A stretch of 64,000 nt of DNA, taken from positions 1-64,000 of the forward strand of contig CADBRH010000011.1 in the NCBI GenBank assembly GCA_902797035.1, read 5' to 3'. The notes below the pieces were generated by a model. That model had not been told where the DNA came from. It saw nothing but the letters and a program-made list of their open reading frames with translations, and made no database searches. This DNA is from an uncultured Bacteroidia bacterium (GTDB lineage Bacteria; Bacteroidota; Bacteroidia; Bacteroidales; UBA932). The first letter of the stretch is position 1. Every line of letters starts with the position of its first letter. The translations under genes were made by a program, and so were the position numbers. Shown in pieces: positions 15,873 to 23,527 of the stretch.

Positions 15873-16646
15873 TTATTTGTCTGAACCGGTGTCCTTGAGA
15901 TCTCCCAGATGGTAGAACTCGAACATATTCTCCTCCATCCACTTGTTGGCCTTTGCCGGGCTCATCTTCCAGCCAGAGTTGCAGGTGGAGACAATCTCGA
16001 CGAGATTTGACCCCTTGCCTTGCATGGAGTACTCGAAGGCTTTCCTGATGGCTCTCTTCGCCCGGTTGATGGCGGCAACGGTGTGCACCGACTGGCGTGT
16101 GACGTAACAAGTGCCTTCAAGGTTCGCGGCCAACTCGGTGATTTTGAGCGGATAACCGTGAAGGCTCACCTCCCGGCCGTAAGGGCATGTGGCGGTCTTC
16201 ATACCAAGTAGAGTCGTGGGAGCCATCTGTCCCCCGGTCATCCCGTAGATGGCGTTGTTGATGAAAATGATGGTGATGTTCTCGGCCCTGTTCAAGGCAT
16301 GGATGGTCTCGGCGGTGCCGATGCAGGCGAGGTCGCCGTCGCCCTGGTAGGTGAACACGAGGCGGTCCGGCCAAAGGCGCTTGACGGCGCTGGCGAGAGC
16401 AGGGGCCCTTCCATGGGCGGCCTCCTGCCAGTCAACGTCGATGTACTTGTAGGCGAATACGGCGCATCCGACCGGGGATATGGCGATGGTCTTGTCGGTC
16501 ATACCCATCTCCTCGATCACCTCGGGGACAAGTTTGTGCACCACACCGTGGCTGCAGCCGGGGCAATAGTGCATAGGAGTGTCATTCAGGAGGGTGGGTT
16601 TCTTGTAAACCACCTGGCCTTTCTCAATTATTTCTTCTCTTGTCAT
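15873..16646 (-). CDS. 2-oxoacid:ferredoxin oxidoreductase, thiamine-diphosphate-binding beta subunit (VorA-like)
   Basis: A 257-residue TPP-binding subunit. It opens with the conserved YCPGCSHG motif and carries the TPP/Mg2+ site GDGDLACIG followed about 22 residues later by FINNAIYGMTGGQ. It catalyses decarboxylation of the 2-oxoacid and passes electrons to iron-sulfur centres. The length agrees with beta subunits of four-subunit enzymes. It lies 12 bp from the alpha and gamma genes on either side in one operon. Confidence 0.9.
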   Translation of the reverse strand: MTREEIIEKGQVVYKKPTLLNDTPMHYCPGCSHGVVHKLVPEVIEEMGMTDKTIAISPVGCAVFAYKYIDVDWQEAAHGRAPALASAVKRLWPDRLVFTYQGDGDLACIGTAETIHALNRAENITIIFINNAIYGMTGGQMAPTTLLGMKTATCPYGREVSLHGYPLKITELAANLEGTCYVTRQSVHTVAAINRAKRAIRKAFEYSMQGKGSNLVEIVSTCNSGWKMSPAKANKWMEENMFEFYHLGDLKDTGSDK

Positions 16647-16658
16647 GGCTTCCTGATT

Positions 16659-17738
16659 TTAGAATGAGCGTTTGAGGACATCGACAACCTCGTCGGGGTC
16701 TGGGATGATACCACCTAAACGGCCGAAATGACGGACAGGGACTTTACCCTCGACAGCGAGACGGATGTCCTCGACCATCTGGCCGGCGTTGATCTCAAGA
16801 GAGAGGATGCCCTTGACCTTGCCGGCTAGCTTCTTTATCTCCTCTGTGGGGAAAGGCCACAGGGTGATAGGGCGGAGAAGCCCGACCTTGATACCCTGCG
16901 AGCGGGCTATCTCGATGCTCTTCTTGGCGATACGGGCCGCCGAGCCGAACGCCACGATAGCGTAGTCGGCGTCATCAAGCATAAACTCCTCGAAACGGAC
17001 CTCCTTGGCCTCTATCTCGCGGTACTTGGCCTGGATACGGTTATTGATTATCTCCATCTCCTCGGAGCGGAGCTCAAGGGAGGTGATGATGTTCGGTTTC
17101 CTGCCCCCGACGCGGCCTGTGGTGGCCCAAGGGCACTCCTTGATGATCTCCTCCTCGGTGCGGCGAGGCTTGAACGGAGGAAGTACCAGCTTCTCCATCA
17201 TCTGGCCGATCGCTCCGTCGGCCAGAATCATGGCGGGGTTGCGGTAGCGGAACGCCAACGTGAACGCGAGGTCCACGAAATCAGCCATTTCCTGCACTGA
17301 GGCGGGAGCCAGGACTATCAGGTGGTAGTCTCCGTGACCTCCGCCCTTGCAGGCCTGGAAATAGTCAGACTGGCTTGGCTGGATGGTGCCGAGACCGGGG
17401 CCGCCGCGCATGACGTTTACTATCAGAGCCGGGAGCTCGGCCCCGGCCATGTAGGATATTCCCTCCTGCATCAGGCTGACTCCGGGGCTGGAAGAGGATG
17501 TCATGACCTTCTTCCCGCTGGCGGCGCCGCCATATACCATATTGATTGAGGAGACCTCGCTCTCGGCCTGGAGAACCACCATGCCGGTAGTCTCCCAAGG
17601 TTTCTGCTCGGCGAGGGTCTCGAGAACCTCGGACTGCGGAGTGATGGGATAGCCGAAATAACCGTCGCACCCACAGCGTATCGCGGCGTGGGCGATCGCC
17701 TCGTTGCCTTTCATCAAAGTGATTTCCTGATCTGCCAT
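16659..17738 (-). CDS. 2-oxoacid:ferredoxin oxidoreductase, alpha subunit (VorB-like)
   Basis: A 359-residue alpha subunit: the N-terminal pyrimidine-binding domain begins with LMKGNEAIAHAAIRCGC and the conserved YPITPQSE. The middle contains SSPGVSLMQEGISYMAGAELP, and the C-terminal transketolase-like domain reads VGLLRPITLWPFP. This matches the family annotated as 3-methyl-2-oxobutanoate dehydrogenase subunit VorB in Bacteroidota. It forms the active site with the beta subunit. It starts 4 bp after the ferredoxin gene. Confidence 0.9.
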   Translation of the reverse strand: MADQEITLMKGNEAIAHAAIRCGCDGYFGYPITPQSEVLETLAEQKPWETTGMVVLQAESEVSSINMVYGGAASGKKVMTSSSSPGVSLMQEGISYMAGAELPALIVNVMRGGPGLGTIQPSQSDYFQACKGGGHGDYHLIVLAPASVQEMADFVDLAFTLAFRYRNPAMILADGAIGQMMEKLVLPPFKPRRTEEEIIKECPWATTGRVGGRKPNIITSLELRSEEMEIINNRIQAKYREIEAKEVRFEEFMLDDADYAIVAFGSAARIAKKSIEIARSQGIKVGLLRPITLWPFPTEEIKKLAGKVKGILSLEINAGQMVEDIRLAVEGKVPVRHFGRLGGIIPDPDEVVDVLKRSF

Positions 17739-17742
17739 GGCT

Positions 17743-17973
17743 CTATTCGGTTTTAAGTCGGTAAACGGTTATGCACCCGTCGGGGCAGACAGTGGCGCAG
17801 GAAGCGCAGCCCGTGCAGGTGTCAGCGAGAACCTCGTGGGCAAAGTTGTAGCCCTTTCGGTTAACTTCCTTGCCCGTGAGGGCGAGGACGTCAAGCGGGC
17901 ATGCGACGACGCAGAGATCGCATCCCTTGCATCTCTCCGTGTCAACGACGACCGCTCCTTTCATTCTTGCCAT
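17743..17973 (-). CDS. 4Fe-4S dicluster ferredoxin subunit (VorD-like)
   Basis: A 76-residue ferredoxin with two complete cluster-binding motifs: CKGCDLCVVACP near residues 15-26 and CTGCASCATVCP near residues 53-64. Each cluster takes three cysteines from one motif and the last from the other. It is the electron-transfer subunit of the adjacent oxoacid oxidoreductase and should hand electrons to a free ferredoxin pool. Confidence 0.92.
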   Translation of the reverse strand: MARMKGAVVVDTERCKGCDLCVVACPLDVLALTGKEVNRKGYNFAHEVLADTCTGCASCATVCPDGCITVYRLKTE

Positions 17974-17994
17974 AATACCTTGATTGATTTATTG

Positions 17995-18270
17995 TTATTG
18001 ATTGTACATGTCCTTGTTGTAGAAGTCCAGGATCTCATTGGCGATCGCGTAGGCGTTCCTGGCCGGGCTGTCCGGATTGATCGCCATGGCCTCGAGGTAG
18101 TTGTTAATCGCCCCCTGCCAGTCCCCCTTCTTCCTGTATGCGTTGCCCAGAAGGTAATAAGCCCTGTCGGAGGGGGCGGAGGATCCGGCGATATATTCCC
18201 TCAGAAGCCTGACCGCCTCTTCCACACGGCCCTCGCTAAGGATAACCTCGATGGCTCCCAAATCTTCCAT
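17995..18270 (-). CDS. Small TPR protein of the Vor operon
   Basis: A 91-residue protein from the start at 18270. This start leaves 5 bp after the ilvE stop; the longer frame from 18294 would overlap ilvE. The centre has one clear tetratricopeptide repeat (RAYYLLGNAYRKKGDWQGAI, then NNYLEAMAINP), flanked by shorter helical pairs. A TPR gene at this place is a regular companion of the vor genes in Bacteroidales. It probably acts in assembly or as a scaffold of the oxidoreductase; no enzymatic motif is present. Confidence 0.8.
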   Translation of the reverse strand: MEDLGAIEVILSEGRVEEAVRLLREYIAGSSAPSDRAYYLLGNAYRKKGDWQGAINNYLEAMAINPDSPARNAYAIANEILDFYNKDMYNQ

Positions 18271-18275
18271 ATTCC

Positions 18276-19319
18276 CTAATCCACGAAGAGGCACCAGCCC
18301 CTCGGATCAGGTTCCAGACCCTTCTGGATACCGATGATCTTCCAGTAAAGAGACTCGCTCTTCGGGCCGCACTTGTCAGGAGAACCGAAAGTGTAGCGGC
18401 GAGTCACCTCATCGGACTCGAGGGCGGGCTTGTCGTCAATCGCGCTAATGGGGGTGATCACGACCGCCGTGCCGCAGGAGCAGACCTCGTCGAAACCGGC
18501 GAGTTCCTCGACCTTGACGGGACGCATCTCAACCTTCATCCCGAAATCCTCCGCCACAGTCCTGAGGCTGGCGTTGGTGATGGAGGGGAGGACGCTGCCG
18601 GAGAGCGGTGTGATGTAGGTGTCGCCCTTGATGGCGAAGAAGTTGGAGGATCCGAATTCCTCGATAGTCGTCTTGGTGGCCGAATCGAGGAAAAGAAGCT
18701 CCCTGTAGCCGGCGTTATGGGCGACATTATAGGCATGCAAGGACTGGGCGTAGTTGGCGCCTAACTTGTAGCCGCCTGACCCGTGGGTGGCGGAGCGGTC
18801 ATAATTGCGGGAGAGCACCGCCGTGCCGGGGACAAGTCTCTTGTCGCCTGAATATGTCCCCACGGGGGAGCACATCACGACGAACATGACATCTTTAGCC
18901 GAATGGATTCCCAGCTGGGGATTCAGGCCGAACAGCACGGGACGGAGATAAAGAGACGCGCTCGGAGCCTCGTACGGGGGGACAAACTCAAGGTTGCCTT
19001 TCACGCACTGGAGGCACATGTCGATGAACATCTCCTCAGGAGGGAAGAACATATCCAGATACTTGGCTCCCTCAACGAGCCTTTTCCAGTTCATGTCCGG
19101 GCGGAACATACGGATCCTTCCGTCAACGCCACGGAACGCTTTCAAGCCCTCGAAGCAGGACGGGGCGTAATGAAATACCCCGGCGAAAGGATTGAGGAGA
19201 AGGTTGAAGTCCTCCGTGGCGACCGGTGTCTCCCATTTCCCGTCCACGCAACGGCTATATACTATAGTCCTTGTCCTCGTGTAACTGAACGAGAGGTTGT
19301 TCCAATCTATATTAGGCAT
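18276..19319 (-). CDS. ilvE: Branched-chain amino acid aminotransferase
   Basis: A 347-residue PLP enzyme of fold type IV, class II BCAT in length. It shows FEGLKAFR near residues 56-63, YLRPVLFG near 125, the PLP-lysine segment GSGGYKLGANYA, and TTIEEFGSSNFF. It interconverts leucine, isoleucine and valine with their 2-oxoacids using glutamate/2-oxoglutarate. Here it sits 34 bp after butyrate kinase and directly before the vor genes, so it probably works in the catabolic direction to feed Vor. A biosynthetic role is not excluded. Confidence 0.93.
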   Translation of the reverse strand: MPNIDWNNLSFSYTRTRTIVYSRCVDGKWETPVATEDFNLLLNPFAGVFHYAPSCFEGLKAFRGVDGRIRMFRPDMNWKRLVEGAKYLDMFFPPEEMFIDMCLQCVKGNLEFVPPYEAPSASLYLRPVLFGLNPQLGIHSAKDVMFVVMCSPVGTYSGDKRLVPGTAVLSRNYDRSATHGSGGYKLGANYAQSLHAYNVAHNAGYRELLFLDSATKTTIEEFGSSNFFAIKGDTYITPLSGSVLPSITNASLRTVAEDFGMKVEMRPVKVEELAGFDEVCSCGTAVVITPISAIDDKPALESDEVTRRYTFGSPDKCGPKSESLYWKIIGIQKGLEPDPRGWCLFVD

Positions 19320-19353
19320 ATCATGTGGTTTTGATTGGTTTGATTATGTGGTT

Positions 19354-20487
19354 TTAGTCTTCGATTATCCGGTCCTTGTTGTAGGTGTGGATCTTGGTCT
19401 GGCCGGAGAGTATCATGTAGCCGTTCTCGGCCAAGCTATTGATCTCGTCCTCGCCGGGGAACACCTCGACAGGGGCGATGAAACCGATCTTGTCCTTGAT
19501 CTCGCCCATCAACTTCTTGCTGTGCGCGATTCCGCCGGTCAGGAGGATGGCGTCCACCTTGCCGTCGGCGACAGCGGCCATGGCGGCTATGTATTTGCAG
19601 ATATTCAGCACATAAGCTTTCAGGAAGGTGATGGCGAGCCCGTTCCCGGCGTCCGCCATATTCTCGACATCAAGCATGCTGTTGGTCCCGAAATACGCCA
19701 CGGCTCCTCCCCTTCCGACAAGCTTCTGCTTGATCTCCTCCTTGGTGTATTTCCCGCTGAAACACATGTCTATCAGATCGAAAGGAGGGCAGCAGCCGGC
19801 TCTCTCGGGCGTGATGGGGCCGTCGCCTCCGAGGCCGTGGTTGACATCGATCACCTTGCCGTTACGGTGCAGGGATATGGTGGCTCCACCGCCCATGTGG
19901 GCAACGATCAGGGTGACATTGTTGCTCTTGAGGCCGTGCTCCCTGAGGTACCTCCTCACAATGGCTCTCGAGTTGAGGGCGTGGAAGAGGGTCTTGCGGG
20001 TGAACTCGGGAATACCTCCCATCTTGCACTCGGGCAGCATCTCATCGGCCATGGGAGGGTCGGCGACATAAGCTGTAGTCTTCCCGAAACGTGGCTCGAG
20101 TCCCTTCTCCGCCCGGATGGCGTTTATCTCCTTTGCGATGTCATCAGCCAGCACGGCGCTGAGGTTGCAGGCGTGGAGACCGTCGCGGCAACTGATCAGC
20201 ACGTCCCGCATGTCCTGGTTGACGTTGTAAACCCCTGTGATCACGGGGGTGAACAGCCCTCCCCTGGCCATGACGATATCGACATCCTCGAGAGGGATGC
20301 CCCTCGACTTCATGAAATCCTTGATGGCCTGACGGCGCATGTCGCTTTGGTCCATCACGGACTTGTACTTCGCGACCTCTTCGGCGGTGTGCTCCAGCTT
20401 CTCGTCGAACACCCTAACGCCGTCGGAGAAATACCCGAGCTTTGTGGTGGTGGATCCTGTGTTGATTATTAGTATATTGCCCTTCAT
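19354..20487 (-). CDS. buk: Butyrate kinase (branched-chain fatty acid kinase)
   Basis: A 377-residue member of the acetokinase/butyrate kinase superfamily. The phosphate-binding N-terminus reads ILIINTGSTTTKLGYF, then ARGGLFTPV, LIVAHMGGGATISLH, and ILLTGGIAHSKKL near the C-terminus. It forms ATP and a free short-chain acid from the acyl phosphate. In this operon it would complete valine, leucine and isoleucine fermentation to isobutyrate, isovalerate and 2-methylbutyrate. The phosphate butyryltransferase (ptb) that should make the acyl phosphate is not in the window. A -7-like box lies 20 bases upstream, so buk is the first gene of the operon. Confidence 0.93.
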   Translation of the reverse strand: MKGNILIINTGSTTTKLGYFSDGVRVFDEKLEHTAEEVAKYKSVMDQSDMRRQAIKDFMKSRGIPLEDVDIVMARGGLFTPVITGVYNVNQDMRDVLISCRDGLHACNLSAVLADDIAKEINAIRAEKGLEPRFGKTTAYVADPPMADEMLPECKMGGIPEFTRKTLFHALNSRAIVRRYLREHGLKSNNVTLIVAHMGGGATISLHRNGKVIDVNHGLGGDGPITPERAGCCPPFDLIDMCFSGKYTKEEIKQKLVGRGGAVAYFGTNSMLDVENMADAGNGLAITFLKAYVLNICKYIAAMAAVADGKVDAILLTGGIAHSKKLMGEIKDKIGFIAPVEVFPGEDEINSLAENGYMILSGQTKIHTYNKDRIIED

Positions 20488-20506
20488 TTCTTTAATATAT
20501 CGACCT

Positions 20507-20514
20507 TAAATATA
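20507..20514 (-). promoter_or_regulatory. Probable -7 promoter box of the buk-ilvE-vor operon
   Basis: On the minus strand TATATTTA matches TAnnTTTG except for the last base. It lies 20 bases before the buk ATG in a very AT-rich gap and implies a leader of roughly 13 nt. This is the only good candidate between trmO and buk. Confidence 0.5.
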
Positions 20515-20524
20515 TTATAATTTT

Positions 20525-20549
20525 TTAACAATATCAAGATTATTGTTAA
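20525..20549. promoter_or_regulatory. Inverted repeat upstream of buk, candidate operator
   Basis: A perfect 9-bp inverted repeat (TTAACAATA at 20525-20533, TATTGTTAA at 20541-20549) is separated by 7 bases. It lies about 25-50 bp upstream of the presumed buk transcript start. On the minus strand no T-run follows it, so a terminator for trmO is unlikely. A dimeric regulator site is the simplest reading. Confidence 0.45.
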
Positions 20550-20560
20550 AAATCGTCACA

Positions 20561-21556
20561 TTAGGATTTGCGGATGTCAATCACCGTCAAGACCTTTCCC
20601 TCGACTTTGAAGCGTACTTCAAACAGTCCGTATGACATCAAGTATTCTTTGGATGGATCATCTTGGTACCGGGGCCTAGGGTCTAGAGACAGCACATCCC
20701 TGAGGGTCGCCAAATCGTCAACGAGACTTTCAGAACCTTCCGGGAAAACGACCTCGAGAGGCTCCCAAATGTTAGTGTCGACGAAGCCGGACCGCGCGCC
20801 TGGATGAGAGTCGGCGTACTCGACATAGGGCTTGATGTCATAGATAGGCGTGCCGTCCATCAGATCAGCGCCAAGGACATTAATCACCGGCCCTATGAGC
20901 TTACCGTCAGGACCTTTAGACTCATAATCAATAGATTCCAGACGCACCGATGACAGCCCTAGCTGATTCGGCCGGAACGGCGACCGGCTCGCGAAGACCC
21001 CGACATGGGCGTTACCGCCCAGTCGGGGCGGACGCACTGTGGCTCTAAAAGCCACAGTGCTATCGCTGTCCACCCCCCTGCACCCCCGAGGGGGACTGAG
21101 GTGCGTTCCCCTCAGACGATGTTCCATCGTCACAAGTTCACCCCTCAGACTCCCTGGGTCGCTTCGCTCCGAGTCGCCAGAGAGAGATGTTTCCCTCGGC
21201 ATGTCGGAAGGTCTGGCATGGACGGACCGTAGCCACCCTCGGCTCGTAAGAGGGAGGGGCCCGCCGGCACCGCCGGCGGGAGGGGCCGAGCGTAGCGAGG
21301 AGTCCGGACTGTCAGAGCCTTCCGACTGCCGCACAAACTTGTCAACATCAAGACTAGCAGGACCGGCGATCCCCGAAAATCCCCAAATAAGCCAGAGGTA
21401 GTCGAAGCCGTCGAGGCCGCGGAGGGCGTCGGCGGAACGGTAACGCGGCTCGAACACGACACGACCACGGAGTCCCGGGGCCAGACCGGCCTGGCGCGGG
21501 ATCCCGAACTTCTCCGGGAACGGAGACCTGAAATAAGCTATTGGATCAATGACCAC
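20561..21556 (-). CDS. trmO: tRNA (N6-threonylcarbamoyladenosine-37)-N6-methyltransferase TrmO with large in-frame insertion
   Basis: The frame encodes TrmO (YaeB/VirR family), which methylates t6A37 in tRNAs using SAM. The N-terminal half carries PIAYFRSPFPEKFGIPRQAGL and the LRGLDGFDYLWLIWGFS block. The family then normally continues within about 10-20 residues to TVRPPRLGGN and FASRSPFRPN, both present here. In this gene about 100 extra residues, rich in Ser, Pro, Arg and Gly, separate the two blocks. They are encoded by DNA full of perfect hairpins. The GTG at 21556, just after the preceding gene's stop, is the likely start; an ATG at 21619 would overlap that gene by 62 bases. Whether the protein is active is uncertain, but the frame is open throughout. 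Confidence 0.85.
   Translation of the reverse strand: MVIDPIAYFRSPFPEKFGIPRQAGLAPGLRGRVVFEPRYRSADALRGLDGFDYLWLIWGFSGIAGPASLDVDKFVRQSEGSDSPDSSLRSAPPAGGAGGPLPLTSRGWLRSVHARPSDMPRETSLSGDSERSDPGSLRGELVTMEHRLRGTHLSPPRGCRGVDSDSTVAFRATVRPPRLGGNAHVGVFASRSPFRPNQLGLSSVRLESIDYESKGPDGKLIGPVINVLGADLMDGTPIYDIKPYVEYADSHPGARSGFVDTNIWEPLEVVFPEGSESLVDDLATLRDVLSLDPRPRYQDDPSKEYLMSYGLFEVRFKVEGKVLTVIDIRKS
21034..21345. repeat. Palindrome-rich insertion inside trmO
   Basis: This stretch of about 310 bp interrupts conserved trmO sequence without breaking the frame. Perfect inverted repeats within it are: 11 bp at 21034-21044/21050-21060, 7 bp at 21115-21121/21125-21131, and 9 bp (CCCGCCGGC) at 21260-21268/21272-21280. 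Other near-palindromes (CGCTTCGCTCCGAG and GAGCGTAGCGAGG types) lie between. The composition differs from the surrounding gene. The exact ends cannot be fixed without homologues. Confidence 0.7.
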
Positions 21557-21557
21557 C

Positions 21558-23489
21558 TCAGACAGCCCCTTGGTCAAGCACCGAGAAACGAGACTGGTTG
21601 CTGACGAACTCCGGCACAAGCCGTTTCATCGCCGCGACAGTCTTGAGGTCATCATATTCATGAGAGATAGATATCAACTCGTCAATCTGAGGGCTGACGA
21701 CAGAATAGTCGTACTCCCTGACAGACGCGATACGGATCTTATCGTTGAAAGAAGGCTTCGTGGACTCTTTCGAGTCAAGCACCTCCTCATAAAGTTTCTC
21801 ACCCTCTCGAAGACCGGTGTATTTGATCTCCATGCCAGGCACGCCACTCAACTCGATCATCCTTCTCGCCAGGTCCGCGATCTTCACCGGCTTGCCCATA
21901 TCGAAAACGAATATCTCTCCACCCTCCCCTTTCGTGGCCGCCTCAAGGACAAGCTTGCAGGCCTCAGGAATGAGCATGAAGTAGCGGATGATGTCCGGAT
22001 GGGTCACTGTGACCGGCCCCCCGTGCTTGATCTGCCTCTCGAAAATGGGGATGACGGAGCCGTTCGAGCCCAACACGTTGCCGAACCTCGTGGTCACGAA
22101 CTGCGTGCGGCCTTTCACCTTGCCCTCGACCTCAGCCTTGTTGAGACTCTGGACATATATCTCGCAGATACGTTTCGAGCAGCCCATCACGTTGGTCGGG
22201 TTGACAGCCTTGTCGGTGGAGATCATCACGAACTTCCCGACACCATATTTCACCGCCAGATCGGCCAGGACCTTGGTGCCATAGACATTGTTCTGGACAC
22301 TTTCGGAGGGGTTGTCCTCCATCATCGGGACATGCTTATAGGCGGCGGCGTGGAAGACATAATCCGGACGGAAGTCGTTGAAAATAGCCTCCATACGGTC
22401 GGTATTCGACACGCTGGCAACAACAGTGGACGCCTTAACGGAAGGGAAATCCCGCCTCATCATGAGACGGATGTCGTGCTGAGGGGTCTCGGCCGAATCG
22501 ACAAGCATCATCTCGGAAGGTCCGAAAGAAGCCACCTGCCGGACAATCTCGGCCCCGATGCTGCCCGCCGAGCCGGAGATGAACACCTTCTTCCCGCTCA
22601 ATTCCTTGGCCACGGACTCCAGGTCAAGCTTTATCTCGTCCCGAGGAAGCAGGTCCTCGATCCTCACCTCGTTGAGAGTAGGTCTTCCCTGAGGATTGTC
22701 CTTATCCCACTCCACCGTGGATTGCGCGAAATAAATCTTCGCCCCGCTTTTGAGGATATAGTCCTGAAGGGCCTGGTCCTCTCGGAAGCGCTCAATCCTT
22801 CCAGGAGCGACGAGGACAGCCTTTATATTCCTGTTCCTGAGCTCCTCGGTGAGTTTGTCGTCCACATCAAAAACCGGCTCACCCATGAGCATGGTCCCCT
22901 TCGCCCGCAGGCTGGGGTCGTGGGAGATGAAACCCTTGAGCTTGAATCTCATAGGCTTCTCTCCCTTGATGGATTTGGCGAGTCCTATCCCACCTGAGCG
23001 AATGCCGTAGATCAGGACCGGAGTCGCGTCCCCAGTGCGGAAATAGGTGTCGTAGAACGCCTTAATGACCATCCTCTCAAGCCACATGATGGCGGTGGCC
23101 AGAGCGTAGATGATGAACAGAGCCCTCGCGGTCAGGTGGGCGAACAGATGAATAGAGGTCCAGCTTAACGGGTAGTGTATAGCAAAGGCGACCAGAAACG
23201 AGCACGCCATCGCGGACCCTATCCTGATGAGATCGACAAATGAGGAATATCTCAAAATACCCGCATAGGTACGGAATATCCTGAAGAAAACGATGGTGAC
23301 GGCGATGTAAATCACCATCACGCGGATCAGGGTCCAGAAATATGTCAGAAGGGCGTTGGAGCGGTAGAAAGCCCAGAAAACCACGATACCGGAAAAGAGC
23401 AGTATCAAGCAGTCTATCGCCAGGATACACCAATACGGGAGCGTCCTCTTGGAGAAATACGAGTCAAAAAGTTCTTTTATTCCCTTCAT
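21558..23489 (-). CDS. Membrane nucleoside-diphosphate-sugar 4,6-dehydratase (PglF/CapD/WbpM-like)
   Basis: A 643-residue protein with four or five N-terminal membrane helices (to about residue 135), a CoA-binding-like Rossmann segment, and a C-terminal SDR domain. The SDR part has the NAD site GSAGSIGAEIVRQ and the active-site block STDKAVNPTNVMGCSKR, where Met replaces Tyr as in PglF-type enzymes (Thr-Met-Lys). These convert UDP-GlcNAc to the UDP-4-keto-6-deoxy sugar. With the DegT aminotransferase and PglD-like acyltransferase upstream it can supply a bacillosamine-type sugar. It is the last capsule gene in the operon. Confidence 0.9.
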   Translation of the reverse strand: MKGIKELFDSYFSKRTLPYWCILAIDCLILLFSGIVVFWAFYRSNALLTYFWTLIRVMVIYIAVTIVFFRIFRTYAGILRYSSFVDLIRIGSAMACSFLVAFAIHYPLSWTSIHLFAHLTARALFIIYALATAIMWLERMVIKAFYDTYFRTGDATPVLIYGIRSGGIGLAKSIKGEKPMRFKLKGFISHDPSLRAKGTMLMGEPVFDVDDKLTEELRNRNIKAVLVAPGRIERFREDQALQDYILKSGAKIYFAQSTVEWDKDNPQGRPTLNEVRIEDLLPRDEIKLDLESVAKELSGKKVFISGSAGSIGAEIVRQVASFGPSEMMLVDSAETPQHDIRLMMRRDFPSVKASTVVASVSNTDRMEAIFNDFRPDYVFHAAAYKHVPMMEDNPSESVQNNVYGTKVLADLAVKYGVGKFVMISTDKAVNPTNVMGCSKRICEIYVQSLNKAEVEGKVKGRTQFVTTRFGNVLGSNGSVIPIFERQIKHGGPVTVTHPDIIRYFMLIPEACKLVLEAATKGEGGEIFVFDMGKPVKIADLARRMIELSGVPGMEIKYTGLREGEKLYEEVLDSKESTKPSFNDKIRIASVREYDYSVVSPQIDELISISHEYDDLKTVAAMKRLVPEFVSNQSRFSVLDQGAV

Positions 23490-23527
23490 ATCCTCAGGTA
23501 CCGCAAAGTTATAAAAAAACTTCGATG

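Noticed and set aside
21549..22997. Plus-strand frame of 482 codons opposite the 4,6-dehydratase
   Set aside because: The minus strand carries complete SDR motifs; the plus frame is a codon-bias shadow.
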